Positions 1 to 8,686 of a stretch of DNA of 64,000 nt are shown in pieces. The notes beneath the pieces were generated by a model, which was not told where the DNA came from, ran no database searches, and worked only from the letters and a program-made list of their open reading frames with translations. This DNA is from Kribbibacterium absianum (GTDB taxonomy: Bacteria > Actinomycetota > Coriobacteriia > Coriobacteriales > Atopobiaceae), in NCBI RefSeq assembly GCF_030067705.1, contig NZ_JASJEX010000003.1, positions 186,001 through 250,000 of the forward strand, given 5' to 3'. The position numbers were made by a program, and so were the translations under genes. Numbering within the stretch: position 1 is the first letter of the stretch; every line of letters starts with the position of its first letter.

Positions 1-881
1 CCGGCTGCGGCCGCCACCATCACGGTGCCAAACGACCCCAGCTCCACCGTCTCTCCGTCGCATTCTGCTGTGCCAGCGCCGTCCACCACCATGAGCGCGG
101 CTGGGCGCCCCCGGTGGTCGTAGGGGAGCGCGCCGTGCACGTCGATGACGAGCGTGTCGTAGTCCGGGTCCTTCACGGCAACGGTCACGCGGCTCTCGCC
201 CGTCTTGGGCACGGGCACGATCTGTGGCTGGTTCTCGAGCCGCACCACGTCGAGGCTCTTGTCCAGGTGCAGCTCGCGGGCGTTGCCGGCAGAGTCGACG
301 CGGTTCCAGTCGAAGAAACGGTACGTGGTGTCGGAGTCCATCGACAGCTCGGCGCAGAGGATTCCCGCGCCGATGCAGTGGAGCGTGCCGTAGGGCACGT
401 GGACCACGTCGCCCGGGTGCACCTCGTGGTGCACGAGCAGGTCGCCTACGGTGCCGTTCTCGACGTGCTCGCGCAGCTCCTCGCGGGTCTTGGCGGTGGT
501 GCCCGCCACGAGCGTCGCGCCCGGCTCGCAGTCGATCACGTACCAGGTCTCCGTCTTGCCGTTGTCACCCTCATGGTGCTCGGCGTACGCGGGGTCCGGG
601 TGCACTTGCACCGAGAGGAACTGGTCCGCGTCGATGTAGCCGCCGTGGAGCATCTCGTGGCCTCCGAGCAGCGCGTCCGGCGCGGCGTCGACGGCCTCGG
701 CCATCGTGAGGCCGTCCATCGGGCCGCCGTCCACCGTGGTCATCGCGTGCGGGTGGCGGGACAGCGTCCACAACGTCCCGAGGCGGTTCGGGGAATCGAG
801 GGCCTTGGCCAGGTGCGTGCCGGCCCAGATGGTCTCGACCTCGACGGGCTTCTGGAGGAGGAGGGCGTTGTGATCGGCCAC
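1..881 (-). CDS. manA: Mannose-6-phosphate isomerase, class I (partial at left edge)
   Basis: Class I phosphomannose isomerase, a zinc cupin enzyme interconverting mannose-6-phosphate and fructose-6-phosphate in the cytosol. About 293 residues are visible and the C-terminus runs off the window. The metal-binding segment SVQVHPDPAYA lies near residues 90-100, followed by GKTETWYVID and the family block LHCIGAGILCAELS, whose neighbourhood supplies the remaining zinc ligands. The start is a GTG at 881, chosen because AGGAAGG lies about 8 nt upstream. It is divergent from the RmlD-like gene across about 185 bp. Identity is secure at family level; mannose rather than another hexose phosphate is inferred. 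Confidence 0.9.
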   Translation of the reverse strand, partial: MADHNALLLQKPVEVETIWAGTHLAKALDSPNRLGTLWTLSRHPHAMTTVDGGPMDGLTMAEAVDAAPDALLGGHEMLHGGYIDADQFLSVQVHPDPAYAEHHEGDNGKTETWYVIDCEPGATLVAGTTAKTREELREHVENGTVGDLLVHHEVHPGDVVHVPYGTLHCIGAGILCAELSMDSDTTYRFFDWNRVDSAGNARELHLDKSLDVVRLENQPQIVPVPKTGESRVTVAVKDPDYDTLVIDVHGALPYDHRGRPAALMVVDGAGTAECDGETVELGSFGTVMVAAAA

Positions 882-1065
882 AGTGAGTCCTTCCTAGGGA
901 GGGTTTGGCAATAGGATAAGACCAATGACCCAAGAATGCGACGAATATGTTAGAAATAAGTCAGTTCACGGGGAAGGCCGCGCGGGACACTCGCAGTGTC
1001 GCTCGTGGACGACCCCAACCCGGCCACTGAGCGGAAGCATGCTCTCGGCAAGAGAAAGGATGCCC

Positions 1066-1947
1066 ATGACCAAGCAAAGGCTCGCCGTCACCGGCGCCAA
1101 CGGCTACATCGCGTCGCTCGTTCGGCTGTACAACGGCCAGGAGTACGACATCGTCCCCGTCACGCGTCACGATGTGGACTTCTCAGACCCCGGCGCCGTT
1201 CGGGCGTTCTTCGAGGGCCTCGACTTCGACATCGTGTTCCACACGGCGGCTGTGGCCACGACCGCCCTCTGCGAGAACGAGCCGGAGCTCACGCACCGCA
1301 TCAACGTCGAGTCGCCCATCGAGCTGGCCACGGTCTGCGGCGAGCGCGGCAAGCGGTTGGTCTTCATCACCACCGAGCAGACGTTCAACGCCAAGACCGA
1401 GGGTGCGCCGTTCGCCGAGAGCGCGGAGCCCGAGAGCCACAGCCACTACGGTCGGCAAAAGACCGAGGTGGACGCATGGCTCGCGACGAGCGACGTGGAC
1501 TACGTGACGCTGCGCTTGAGCTGGATGTTCGGGCTCCCGATGCCGGGTGTGAAGCCGAGCCCCAACGTGGCGCTGCAGGTGCTCGACGCCATCCGCACGC
1601 ACGAGCCCGCGTCCTTCAAGGTGCACGACCGCCGCGGCCTCACCTACGCACAGCTGCTGGCCGAGAAGTTCCCCCGGCTGGCGAGGCTGCCGCGGGGCCA
1701 GTACAACGTCTCCTCCGAGACGGGCCTCACCCCGTATGGGGCCGCCCGGTACCTTGCCGCCGCACTCGGCGCCGACGACGAGCTCGTGGCCCAGGTGATC
1801 CTGCCGGACCTGGAGAGCTACGCCGACGCGCCGCGCGACTACCGCCTCGACACCGAGAAGCTGGCCGAGCAGGGCATCTCCTTTGGGACCTTCGAGGAGA
1901 ACGTGGCCCGCATGATGAGGGACTTCGGCTATCCCGAGCGCGGCTGA
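1066..1947 (+). CDS. RmlD-like sugar nucleotide-binding NAD(P)-dependent reductase
   Basis: Extended short-chain dehydrogenase of the dTDP-4-dehydrorhamnose reductase (RmlD) family, 293 residues. The N-terminal Rossmann fingerprint VTGANGYIA is at residues 8-16, and YGRQKTEVDAWL, near residue 130, contains the catalytic YxxxK. The reading frame is open upstream to 925, but the ATG at 1066 follows AGAAAGGA and gives the usual short lead into the first beta strand; an ATG at 1060 is the alternative. No rhamnose pathway neighbours (rmlA, rmlB, rmlC) are present, so the true substrate is uncertain. It is convergent with the antiporter, only about 20 bp from its stop. Confidence 0.8.
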   Translation: MTKQRLAVTGANGYIASLVRLYNGQEYDIVPVTRHDVDFSDPGAVRAFFEGLDFDIVFHTAAVATTALCENEPELTHRINVESPIELATVCGERGKRLVFITTEQTFNAKTEGAPFAESAEPESHSHYGRQKTEVDAWLATSDVDYVTLRLSWMFGLPMPGVKPSPNVALQVLDAIRTHEPASFKVHDRRGLTYAQLLAEKFPRLARLPRGQYNVSSETGLTPYGAARYLAAALGADDELVAQVILPDLESYADAPRDYRLDTEKLAEQGISFGTFEENVARMMRDFGYPERG

Positions 1948-1970
1948 CACGGGCGCTGCGCAAGGCCAGG

Positions 1971-3764
1971 TCACCCCACGAGCGTCATCTGCATCACGTA
2001 GACCTTCTCGCGGAGGGCGCGGGACTGCTCGGGAGTGATGGCACCCTCGATTGCGAGGTCGCGGATCACGTCCAGCTCGATGTGGAGCGAGCGGGCCTCG
2101 CACTCGGCCACGAGGTCGCACATCGTCTCGAGCTCGTCGTCGTCCGCGTTGACGAAGTCGTCGAGCCGGTCGCGCCGCTTCCAGAATCGCGATCGACCCG
2201 AGCCCTGGGCGCGGAGCTCCCGTTCGTGGCGCCGACGCTCGCGGCCGGTCATCTCGCGCATCCGCAGCCGCTCGCGCCGATGCTCGTAGGTGCGCTGCGT
2301 GATGGCGAGGGCGCGGGCCATGTTCGCGTCGTCCTCGTTGAGCTGGATTCCCTCGTCGAGCCGAAGGATCAGCTGGCTCAGCACAAGGCACTCGGCGTGG
2401 GCGAGGTCCGCGTCGGGGCTCGTCTCGGCCGGAGCCAGGAGCGGCAGCACGAAGTTCGCGAGCAGCAGCGTGATGAGGATCACGCCGCTCGCGATGAAGA
2501 TCAGGGTGCCGCGGTCCGGCAGAGCGGCGTCGCCCACCACAAAGCGCGGGAGGGTCATCGCGATGGACAGCGTGATGGCGCCCTTGGTGCCGGCGAGGGT
2601 GGAGACGAGGGCGGACCTGACGGGGTGGCAGGCGCCCGGCCCCGCAGGGGACGGCTCGCGCCCCCCGATGGCGCCCTTGGTGCCGGCGAGGGTGGAGACG
2701 AGGGCGGACCTGACGGGGCGGCCGTTGTCGTCTCCGGACTTCTTGCGGAGGGCCCCTTGCTGCGCCAACAGCCACACGAACCGCGTGCCGATCACGGCGG
2801 CCGCGACGGCCAGCATGAGGCCCACCATGACCCAGGAGTCAACGGGACCCGTCCACGAAGGCACAATCGCCATTGGCAGTTGCAGGCCGAGCAGCACGAA
2901 CACGGCGCCGTTGAGTGCGAAGACGAGGATCTCCCACAGGTCCTTGGTGAGCCGCTCCACTCGTGCGGTCGAGACGGTCTTGGGGCCCGGCGCCAGCGTC
3001 ATCGCGATTCCGGCGCCCACCACGGCGATCACGCCGCTCACGCCGAACGCGTTGCCCAGCAGGAACACCGCGAACGGCAGCATCAGGTCGAGGATCGCAT
3101 AGAACGCCGGTGGCGTCGACGCGTTGCGGTGCAGGAGCCGCACGGCCCAACCGGCGAGAAGGCCGACGGCCACGCCGAGGGCGGCTCCGCCGAAGAACGC
3201 CGCGAGGAACGAGACCGCGACCGCCGGCGCCGAGACCGACCCCGCTGCCAGGAACGCCACTGCGAACTGGAAGCCCACGAGGCCCGTGGCGTCGTTGAGG
3301 AGCGCCTCGGCGTTGAGCAGCGAGGACTCGTGCTCGTCCAGCTCCACTTCGCCTTCCAGGGCTGCCACGGAGACCGCGTCCGTGGGACCGAGCGCCGCGC
3401 CCAGCGCGAGCGCCGCACCGAGTGGGATGGATGGAGCCAAGCCGTGGAGCAGGAAGCCCACCACAAAGGTGGTCACGGCCACGAGCCCGACGGCCAGCGC
3501 GAGCACGGGGCCCCATTGGCGGGCGAGGGCGCGTTTGGAGAGCGAGCGAGACTCGTCGAACAGCAGGGGAGCGATGAACAGCACGAGAAACAGATTGGGG
3601 TCCATGCCGGCGGCGATGGTGGAGAGGGTGGGGAACAGGATGCCCGCCGCAAGTCCGGCGCCGATCTGGATGAGCGGCAGCGACAACCGGGACAGGCGCT
3701 CGTCCACGAGGGACGACGCGAGCACCACCAGCAGGACGACGAGGGCGAAGGAGAAGATCTGCAA
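1971..3764 (-). CDS. CPA1-type Na+/H+ antiporter with an in-frame internal duplication
   Basis: Monovalent cation:proton antiporter of the NhaP/CPA1 family, an integral membrane protein with about 12 hydrophobic segments in the first 430 residues and a charged cytoplasmic tail of about 150 residues. Conserved blocks include GPTDAVSVAAL and LLNDATGLVGFQ, the ion-binding region of the family. A TTG start at 3764 is preferred because GGAAGG is 6 nt upstream and the first membrane helix begins at once; an in-frame ATG at 3848 would add 28 residues. Near residues 349-397 the segment VRSALVSTLAGTKGAI occurs twice, 31 codons apart, with a Gly/Pro-rich insert between. Families normally carry it once, so the duplication may damage a helix. 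Confidence 0.82.
   Translation of the reverse strand: MQIFSFALVVLLVVLASSLVDERLSRLSLPLIQIGAGLAAGILFPTLSTIAAGMDPNLFLVLFIAPLLFDESRSLSKRALARQWGPVLALAVGLVAVTTFVVGFLLHGLAPSIPLGAALALGAALGPTDAVSVAALEGEVELDEHESSLLNAEALLNDATGLVGFQFAVAFLAAGSVSAPAVAVSFLAAFFGGAALGVAVGLLAGWAVRLLHRNASTPPAFYAILDLMLPFAVFLLGNAFGVSGVIAVVGAGIAMTLAPGPKTVSTARVERLTKDLWEILVFALNGAVFVLLGLQLPMAIVPSWTGPVDSWVMVGLMLAVAAAVIGTRFVWLLAQQGALRKKSGDDNGRPVRSALVSTLAGTKGAIGGREPSPAGPGACHPVRSALVSTLAGTKGAITLSIAMTLPRFVVGDAALPDRGTLIFIASGVILITLLLANFVLPLLAPAETSPDADLAHAECLVLSQLILRLDEGIQLNEDDANMARALAITQRTYEHRRERLRMREMTGRERRRHERELRAQGSGRSRFWKRRDRLDDFVNADDDELETMCDLVAECEARSLHIELDVIRDLAIEGAITPEQSRALREKVYVMQMTLVG
2574..2718. repeat. Direct 52-bp repeat inside the antiporter gene
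   Basis: Bases 2574-2625 and 2667-2718 are identical over 52 bp and are separated by 41 bp of unrelated GC-rich sequence. The period is 93 bp, exactly 31 codons, so the antiporter frame is preserved. The arrangement looks like a recent partial tandem duplication; an assembly artefact is also possible. Confidence 0.95.
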
Positions 3765-3879
3765 AAGGAGCCTTCCGTTGGGGGCTTCTTGGCGAGGTTC
3801 CCTTAAAACCCTACCAGAGCAAGTCCGGTGCTTTCGGGTGCTCATCATTTGCGCGGAACCATGGCCGAGCCTTCAGGCG

Positions 3880-3990
3880 TGGACGCTTCGGTCAAAGCGA
3901 AATGTCCACGCTCCAGCCGGGCGCAGCGTGGACAAACAGCTCTCTCCGAAGCGTCCAACCGTGGACAAGCGGCTCTCTCCGAAGCGTCCA
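3880..3990. repeat. 29-nt palindromic repeat array, locus A1 (3 units)
   Basis: Three 29-nt units at 3880-3908 (forward), 3929-3957 and 3962-3990 (both inverted). Each begins TGGAC and ends GTCCA, with an inner GCTT...AGC pairing. The first gap is 20 nt and the second is 4 nt. The forward unit and first inverted unit can form a long hairpin. The array lies in the divergent gap between the antiporter and trpF. Bases 3765-3879 and 3991-4135 hold no gene that I can see. Confidence 0.9.
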
Positions 3991-4135
3991 CGTTACAAAC
4001 GGGGGACTGGTTGCTGGTGCCGCCGTTGTCCCTGATATCCTCCTGAATGGCAATCGGGTCACCGGCGAGGCTCGGTGCCCGCGTCCATCGAGCCGCTGGC
4101 GGTTCGGCGCAGCGCTGCTTCGGAGGTGTGACGGC

Positions 4136-4747
4136 ATGACCCAGGTCAAGGTGTGCGGGCTGATGCGCTCAGAGGACATCGAAGCAGTCAATGCGGCCAG
4201 GCCGGACTACGCAGGCTTCGTGCTCGAGCACCCGCAGAGCCGGCACAACGTGCCGCTGCGGAACCTGCGCCGGCTGGTGGCAGAGCTGAACCCGGAGATC
4301 GCGCGCGTGGGCGCCTTTGTGAACGGCCCCATGGAGGTGATCGCCGGCCTCCTGAGCGAGGGCGTTCTCGGCGCGGCGCAGCTGCAGGGCACCGAGAACG
4401 ACGAGTACATCGGCCGCATCCGCTGGATGACGAGCCACGGCAGGATCTGGCAGGCCATCCGCGTGGAGCGTCTCGAGGACGTCGCGCGGGCCAACGCGTC
4501 CCGGGCGGACTTTGTGTTGCTCGATGTGGGGCTCGGGGGCGCCCGGCCCTTCGACTGGTCGCTGCTCGACGCCATGGAGCGGCCCTTTGGCCTGACCGGC
4601 GGTCTCGCGCTCGAGAACTTGCCGGAGGCGCTCGCGACGAACGCGTTGCTCGCGGATGTGTCCGATGGCGTCGAGACGGACGGCCTCAAGGACCCCGAGA
4701 AGATCCGGGCGTTCGTGGAACGCGTGCGCGCGGAGCCAGCACGCTGA
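4136..4747 (+). CDS. trpF: Phosphoribosylanthranilate isomerase
   Basis: Converts N-(5'-phosphoribosyl)anthranilate to CdRP in tryptophan synthesis; cytosolic (beta/alpha)8 barrel. The 203-residue product has the N-terminal KVCGLMRSED motif with the catalytic Cys, AQLQG in the middle of the barrel, and the C-terminal phosphate-binding region GGLALENL and VSDGVETDGLKD. The usual wording of that last block is SSGVE; here an Asp replaces one Ser. The ATG at 4136 has GGAGGTG 8 nt upstream. No other trp genes are nearby and it sits directly before mfd, so it is an orphan copy or the pathway genes are scattered. Confidence 0.88.
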   Translation: MTQVKVCGLMRSEDIEAVNAARPDYAGFVLEHPQSRHNVPLRNLRRLVAELNPEIARVGAFVNGPMEVIAGLLSEGVLGAAQLQGTENDEYIGRIRWMTSHGRIWQAIRVERLEDVARANASRADFVLLDVGLGGARPFDWSLLDAMERPFGLTGGLALENLPEALATNALLADVSDGVETDGLKDPEKIRAFVERVRAEPAR

Positions 4748-4786
4748 CGGACGTAGGCGGCGCCGGACTGCTCGACGTGCCGCACG

Positions 4787-4940
4787 GATGTGGGGAAACG
4801 TTTCCGCGCAACATCTTGCGGAGAAACGGTTCTCCGCAAGGCGCTCTTCTCGGGGTTTGTACGCGTGCGAGGCTCTCCGGCGCCATTTCCCCGCAACGGA
4901 GCCCCCTCTTTTGCGGGCAATCGTTTCCCCGCAACGGAGC
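4787..4940. repeat. 26-nt GCGGGGAAACG palindrome cluster, locus B1
   Basis: Between trpF and mfd (gap 4748-5052) lie several imperfect 26-nt palindromes with a GGAAACGTTTCC-like centre and GCGG/CCGC arms: 4787-4812, 4815-4840 and 4910-4935. The half-site TTTCCCCGCAACGGAGC occurs at both 4886-4902 and 4924-4940. The first two units are 2 nt apart. A TATACT at 4976-4981 could be the mfd -10 element. No gene is seen in the gap. Confidence 0.75.
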
Positions 4941-5052
4941 GTCGCCGACCCGGGCGCGCCCACACCTCTCGCGGGTATACTCACCGCCGATAAGCCCGCG
5001 CACTCACGCGCTGCGGGCCGTTTCCCATGCCGAGCGTCCGAGAGGCCCCGCA

Positions 5053-8000
5053 ATGTTCATCGACCGCGTATCCAAGCAGCTGCTCCACGCCGAGGCGATG
5101 GCCCCGCTCGTCCGGGCGCTGCGCCAAGGGGAGGACGCCACGCTCGCGGTGTCGCAGTCCGGCCGTGCCCTCGCGCTTGCGTCCATCTGGGCGTGGAAGC
5201 CGCGCCCGTGCCTGTACGTGGTCTCCGGCGAGGAGGCGGCGGACCGCGCGGCGCGGACGCTCGCCGCGTGGGTCGGGCTCGCCAACACCGGCCGCTACCG
5301 CGACCGCCCGGACCTCCCATGGTCCGACAAGGCCGCCGACCTCGCGATCATCGGCGAGCGGACCCGTTGCATCGAGCGCCTCGCCCTCGGCGAGCCCTGC
5401 ATCGTCGTCGCGAGCGCCCGCGCGCTCCTCCGCCGCGTGCCATCCAAATCCGAGAAGTATTGGCAATCGGTCACCTACTCCGTGGGCGACGAGGTGCCCA
5501 TCGACCAGATCGCGGCCACGCTGCTCGGCCTGGGCTACGCGAACCCCGGCGAGGTGGACGGCCCCGGCACGTTCCGCGTGCACGGCGACCTCGTGGATGT
5601 CTATCCCGCGCAGGCCACGGCGCCCGTGCGCATCGAGCTCTTCGGCGACGAGATCGACCGCATCCGCCGTATGGTGAGCTCCACCGGCCAGTCCATCGGC
5701 GACCTGGGCTCCGTCGAGCTGCTGCCGGCCCGCGAGTACGCCCTCACCGAGCAGGCCGTCAAGCGCGCCCGTCGCGCCCTGTGGGAGCCGGCCAAGGACG
5801 ACACGACCGTCGCCGCGGACCTCGAGGCCATCGAGACGGGCATCCCCAACCCGCGCACCGATCTCTACCTGCCGCAGCTCTACGGCAAGACCGGCTCGCC
5901 GATCGACCACCTTTCCAAGGACACGCTCGTCTGCCTCAACGAGCCCCGCGCGCTCTTCGACGACTGCCTGCGCGCCACGGAGGACCTCTCGGCGAGCGCC
6001 GCCGCCGCGCGGGCCACGCTCGAGGGCCTCTTCACGGCGCCGTCCGCCTTAGACTTCGGCACCCAACAGCGGCTCTCGCTCAGCTCGATCCTGATCCAGG
6101 GCGCCAAGCCCACGGCGGAGCTCACGGTGGCCCAGCCCCAGATTGCTGGGTCCGACCAGCGCATGCTCGGCCGCGTACGGCAGTTTGTGAACGACAACCT
6201 GGCCGTCGTGTTCGCGGTGCCGGACCGCGGCGCCCGCGAGGCGCTCGAGCTCACGTTCACCGACGAGCGCGTGCCCTTCTGCGAGTCCCTCGCCAACGAC
6301 CCCAAGAACGCCCTGCCCGCCACGGACCCCACAGCGTGGGAGCAGGCGCGACCGCCCCATCGCGGCGAGGTCACGTTCTTCGACGCCCCGGTGCCGGCCG
6401 GCGTCGTCGTGCCCACGGCCGGGCTCGCGGTCCTCTCGGTCGCGGACCTCTCGAACCGCTCGGCCAAGCGCGCCAAGCACCGCTCGGTGGACATCACCAA
6501 CGTCACGTTCCCGTTCAAGCCCGGCGACTACGTGGTGCACGCGAGCCACGGCGTCGCCAAGTTCACCGACATCGTGCGCCGCGAGGTGGGCGGCCGGGAG
6601 CGCGACTACTTCCTGCTGGAGTACGCCGAGGGCGACAAGCTGTACGTGCCGCTGGAACAGGTGGACCGTATAACGCGCTACGTGGGCGCCGGCGGCGACG
6701 CGCCGAGGCTCACGCGGCTCAACACCGCCGACTGGTCCCGCGCCACCACCAAGGCGCGCAAGAACGCCAAGAAGATGGCCTTCGACCTCGTGGACCTCTA
6801 CACGCGGCGCGCGGCCGTGACGGGCTTCGCCTTCTCGCCGGACGACGCGGCCCAGCGCGACATGGAGGCGAGCTTCTCCTACCAGCTCACGGACGACCAG
6901 GCCAACGCCGTCGCGGACATCAAGGCGGACATGGAGCAGCCCAAGCCGATGGACCGTCTGCTGTGCGGCGACGTGGGCTTCGGCAAGACCGAGGTGGCCC
7001 TCCGCGCGGCCTTCAAGGCCGTGGAGGACGGCAAGCAGGTCATGGTGCTCTGCCCCACCACGATCCTGGCGCAGCAGCACTACGAGACGTTCGAGTCGCG
7101 TTTCGCCCCCTTTGGCGTGAAGGTGGACGTGCTATCGCGTTTTCGCACCGCCAAGGAGCAAAAGGAGGCGCTCAAGGGGTTCGCCGACGGGCGCGTGGAC
7201 GTGCTCATCGGCACGCACCGTTTGCTGTCGGCGGACGTGAACCCCAAGGACCTCGGCCTCGTGATCGTGGACGAGGAGCAGCGCTTCGGCGTGCAGCACA
7301 AGGAGCAGCTCAAGAACCTGCGCGAGCAGGTGGACGTGCTGACCCTCTCGGCCACGCCGATCCCGCGCACCTTGCAGATGAGCCTCTCCGGGGTGCGCGA
7401 CATGAGCCTGATCATGACGCCGCCGGCCGGCCGCAAGCCGGTCAAGGTGACGGTGGCCGAGTACGACCCCGACGTGGTGAGCACGGCGATCCGCACCGAG
7501 ATGGCCCGCGGCGGCCAGGTGTACTACGTGTCCAACCGCGTGAAGACCATCGACGAGGCCGTCGAGCACGTGAGGGAGGCCGCGCCCGAGGCCCGTGTCG
7601 GCGTGGCGCACGGGCAGATGAGCGCCCGCGAGGTCGAGGACGTGATGATGAGGTTCCAGGAGCACGAGATCGACGTGCTCGTGGCGACGACGATCATCGA
7701 GAGCGGCATCGACAACCCGCACACCAACACGTTGGTGATCGAGGACTCGCAACGGCTCGGCCTGGCGCAGCTCTACCAGCTCAAGGGCCGGGTGGGACGC
7801 GGCAAGCTGCAGGCCTACGCGTACTTCCTGTTCCCGGGCGACAAACCGCTGACCGAGGAGGCCACCGAGCGCCTGACGGCCATCAACGAGTATCAGGAGC
7901 TGGGAAGCGGCATGCGCGTGGCGATGCGCGACCTCGAGATCCGCGGCGCCGGCTCGCTGGTGGGCGCCGAGCAGCACGGCAACCTCTCGAGCGTGGGCTT

Positions 8001-8529
8001 CGACCTCTTCACACAGATGCTCGGCAACGCCGTGGCCGAGGCCCGCGGCGAGGTGGGGGAGGTCGCACCGCCGGAGGTCACGATCAACCTGCAGGCGGAC
8101 TTCTTCTTCGACGACGAGTACCTCCCGGACATCGACAAGCGCGTGCTGGCCTACCGCCGGCTCGCGGCCGCGACGGAGCTGGCCGACGTGGAGCGGCTCG
8201 AGAACGAGCTTGCGGAGAAGTACGGCGAGCTGCCGGCGCCCGCACGGAACCTCGTGGACCGCGCGCGGCTGCGGATCCGCGCCGAGCGTCTGGGCGTGAC
8301 GTCCGTGGCGCTGACGGGCGGGCGGCTCGTGTACCAGGGGCTCGACGTGCCGCGCGACCTGCTGCCGGCGTTCAAGAAGAAGGGCGCGCTCGTGTACCCG
8401 AAGACGCACAAGGTGGCGTATCCGTTCCACAAGGGCGAGGAGGACGTGGTGGTCGCGGCGCTCGGCGTGCTGGAGGACATCGGCGGTGCCGGCGACGACG
8501 AGGAGCCGGACTACGAGCTCCCGGCGTGA
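5053..8529 (+). CDS. mfd: Transcription-repair coupling factor
   Basis: Mfd removes RNA polymerase stalled at DNA lesions and recruits UvrA. The 1158-residue length is standard. In order: a UvrB-like N-terminal module; a CarD-like RNA polymerase interaction domain from about residue 485 (FKPGDYVVHASHGVAKF); translocase motif I GDVGFGKTEVALRA near 640; motif II VIVDEEQRFG near 740; motif III LSATPIPRTL; the second RecA fold with TTIIESGIDNPHTNTLVI; and the C-terminal UvrA-binding TRCF domain from about 1010. The ATG at 5053 is preceded by a weak GAGAGG. The frame is open for 300 codons upstream, but that stretch overlaps trpF and is not conserved. Confidence 0.97.
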   Translation: MFIDRVSKQLLHAEAMAPLVRALRQGEDATLAVSQSGRALALASIWAWKPRPCLYVVSGEEAADRAARTLAAWVGLANTGRYRDRPDLPWSDKAADLAIIGERTRCIERLALGEPCIVVASARALLRRVPSKSEKYWQSVTYSVGDEVPIDQIAATLLGLGYANPGEVDGPGTFRVHGDLVDVYPAQATAPVRIELFGDEIDRIRRMVSSTGQSIGDLGSVELLPAREYALTEQAVKRARRALWEPAKDDTTVAADLEAIETGIPNPRTDLYLPQLYGKTGSPIDHLSKDTLVCLNEPRALFDDCLRATEDLSASAAAARATLEGLFTAPSALDFGTQQRLSLSSILIQGAKPTAELTVAQPQIAGSDQRMLGRVRQFVNDNLAVVFAVPDRGAREALELTFTDERVPFCESLANDPKNALPATDPTAWEQARPPHRGEVTFFDAPVPAGVVVPTAGLAVLSVADLSNRSAKRAKHRSVDITNVTFPFKPGDYVVHASHGVAKFTDIVRREVGGRERDYFLLEYAEGDKLYVPLEQVDRITRYVGAGGDAPRLTRLNTADWSRATTKARKNAKKMAFDLVDLYTRRAAVTGFAFSPDDAAQRDMEASFSYQLTDDQANAVADIKADMEQPKPMDRLLCGDVGFGKTEVALRAAFKAVEDGKQVMVLCPTTILAQQHYETFESRFAPFGVKVDVLSRFRTAKEQKEALKGFADGRVDVLIGTHRLLSADVNPKDLGLVIVDEEQRFGVQHKEQLKNLREQVDVLTLSATPIPRTLQMSLSGVRDMSLIMTPPAGRKPVKVTVAEYDPDVVSTAIRTEMARGGQVYYVSNRVKTIDEAVEHVREAAPEARVGVAHGQMSAREVEDVMMRFQEHEIDVLVATTIIESGIDNPHTNTLVIEDSQRLGLAQLYQLKGRVGRGKLQAYAYFLFPGDKPLTEEATERLTAINEYQELGSGMRVAMRDLEIRGAGSLVGAEQHGNLSSVGFDLFTQMLGNAVAEARGEVGEVAPPEVTINLQADFFFDDEYLPDIDKRVLAYRRLAAATELADVERLENELAEKYGELPAPARNLVDRARLRIRAERLGVTSVALTGGRLVYQGLDVPRDLLPAFKKKGALVYPKTHKVAYPFHKGEEDVVVAALGVLEDIGGAGDDEEPDYELPA

Positions 8530-8536
8530 GACAGTT

Positions 8537-8587
8537 CAAAGAGACGAGATTGTCCCACCCATTGAATGGGACGATCTCGTCTCTTTG
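8537..8587. terminator. Hairpin after mfd
   Basis: A 21-bp stem (8537-8557 with 8567-8587) with one G-U pair and a 9-nt loop begins 7 nt after the mfd stop. The following TTTGCTTTGT is only moderately T-rich, so this could be a terminator or an RNA-stabilising hairpin. Confidence 0.7.
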
Positions 8588-8686
8588 CTTTGTCCCACAT
8601 GGGGGTCTCGTGCCTTTACATTCGGCGGCCCCCCGTCCCCTAAACTGATAGGCATCTGTGAATGTCCGGGAGAAGGGGATCCAAAG

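Noticed and set aside
986-1000. The palindrome GACACTCGCAGTGTC between manA and the RmlD-like gene as an operator
   Set aside because: It is a short stem without a matching site elsewhere and with no regulator nearby; too weak to annotate.
996-3806. Very long open frames (300 to over 900 codons) overlapping rmlD, the antiporter, pheT, mfd and the P-type ATPase on other frames or strands
   Set aside because: They are rich in Arg, Ala, Gly and His, contain no family motifs, and coincide with well-supported genes. They are shadows produced by high GC.
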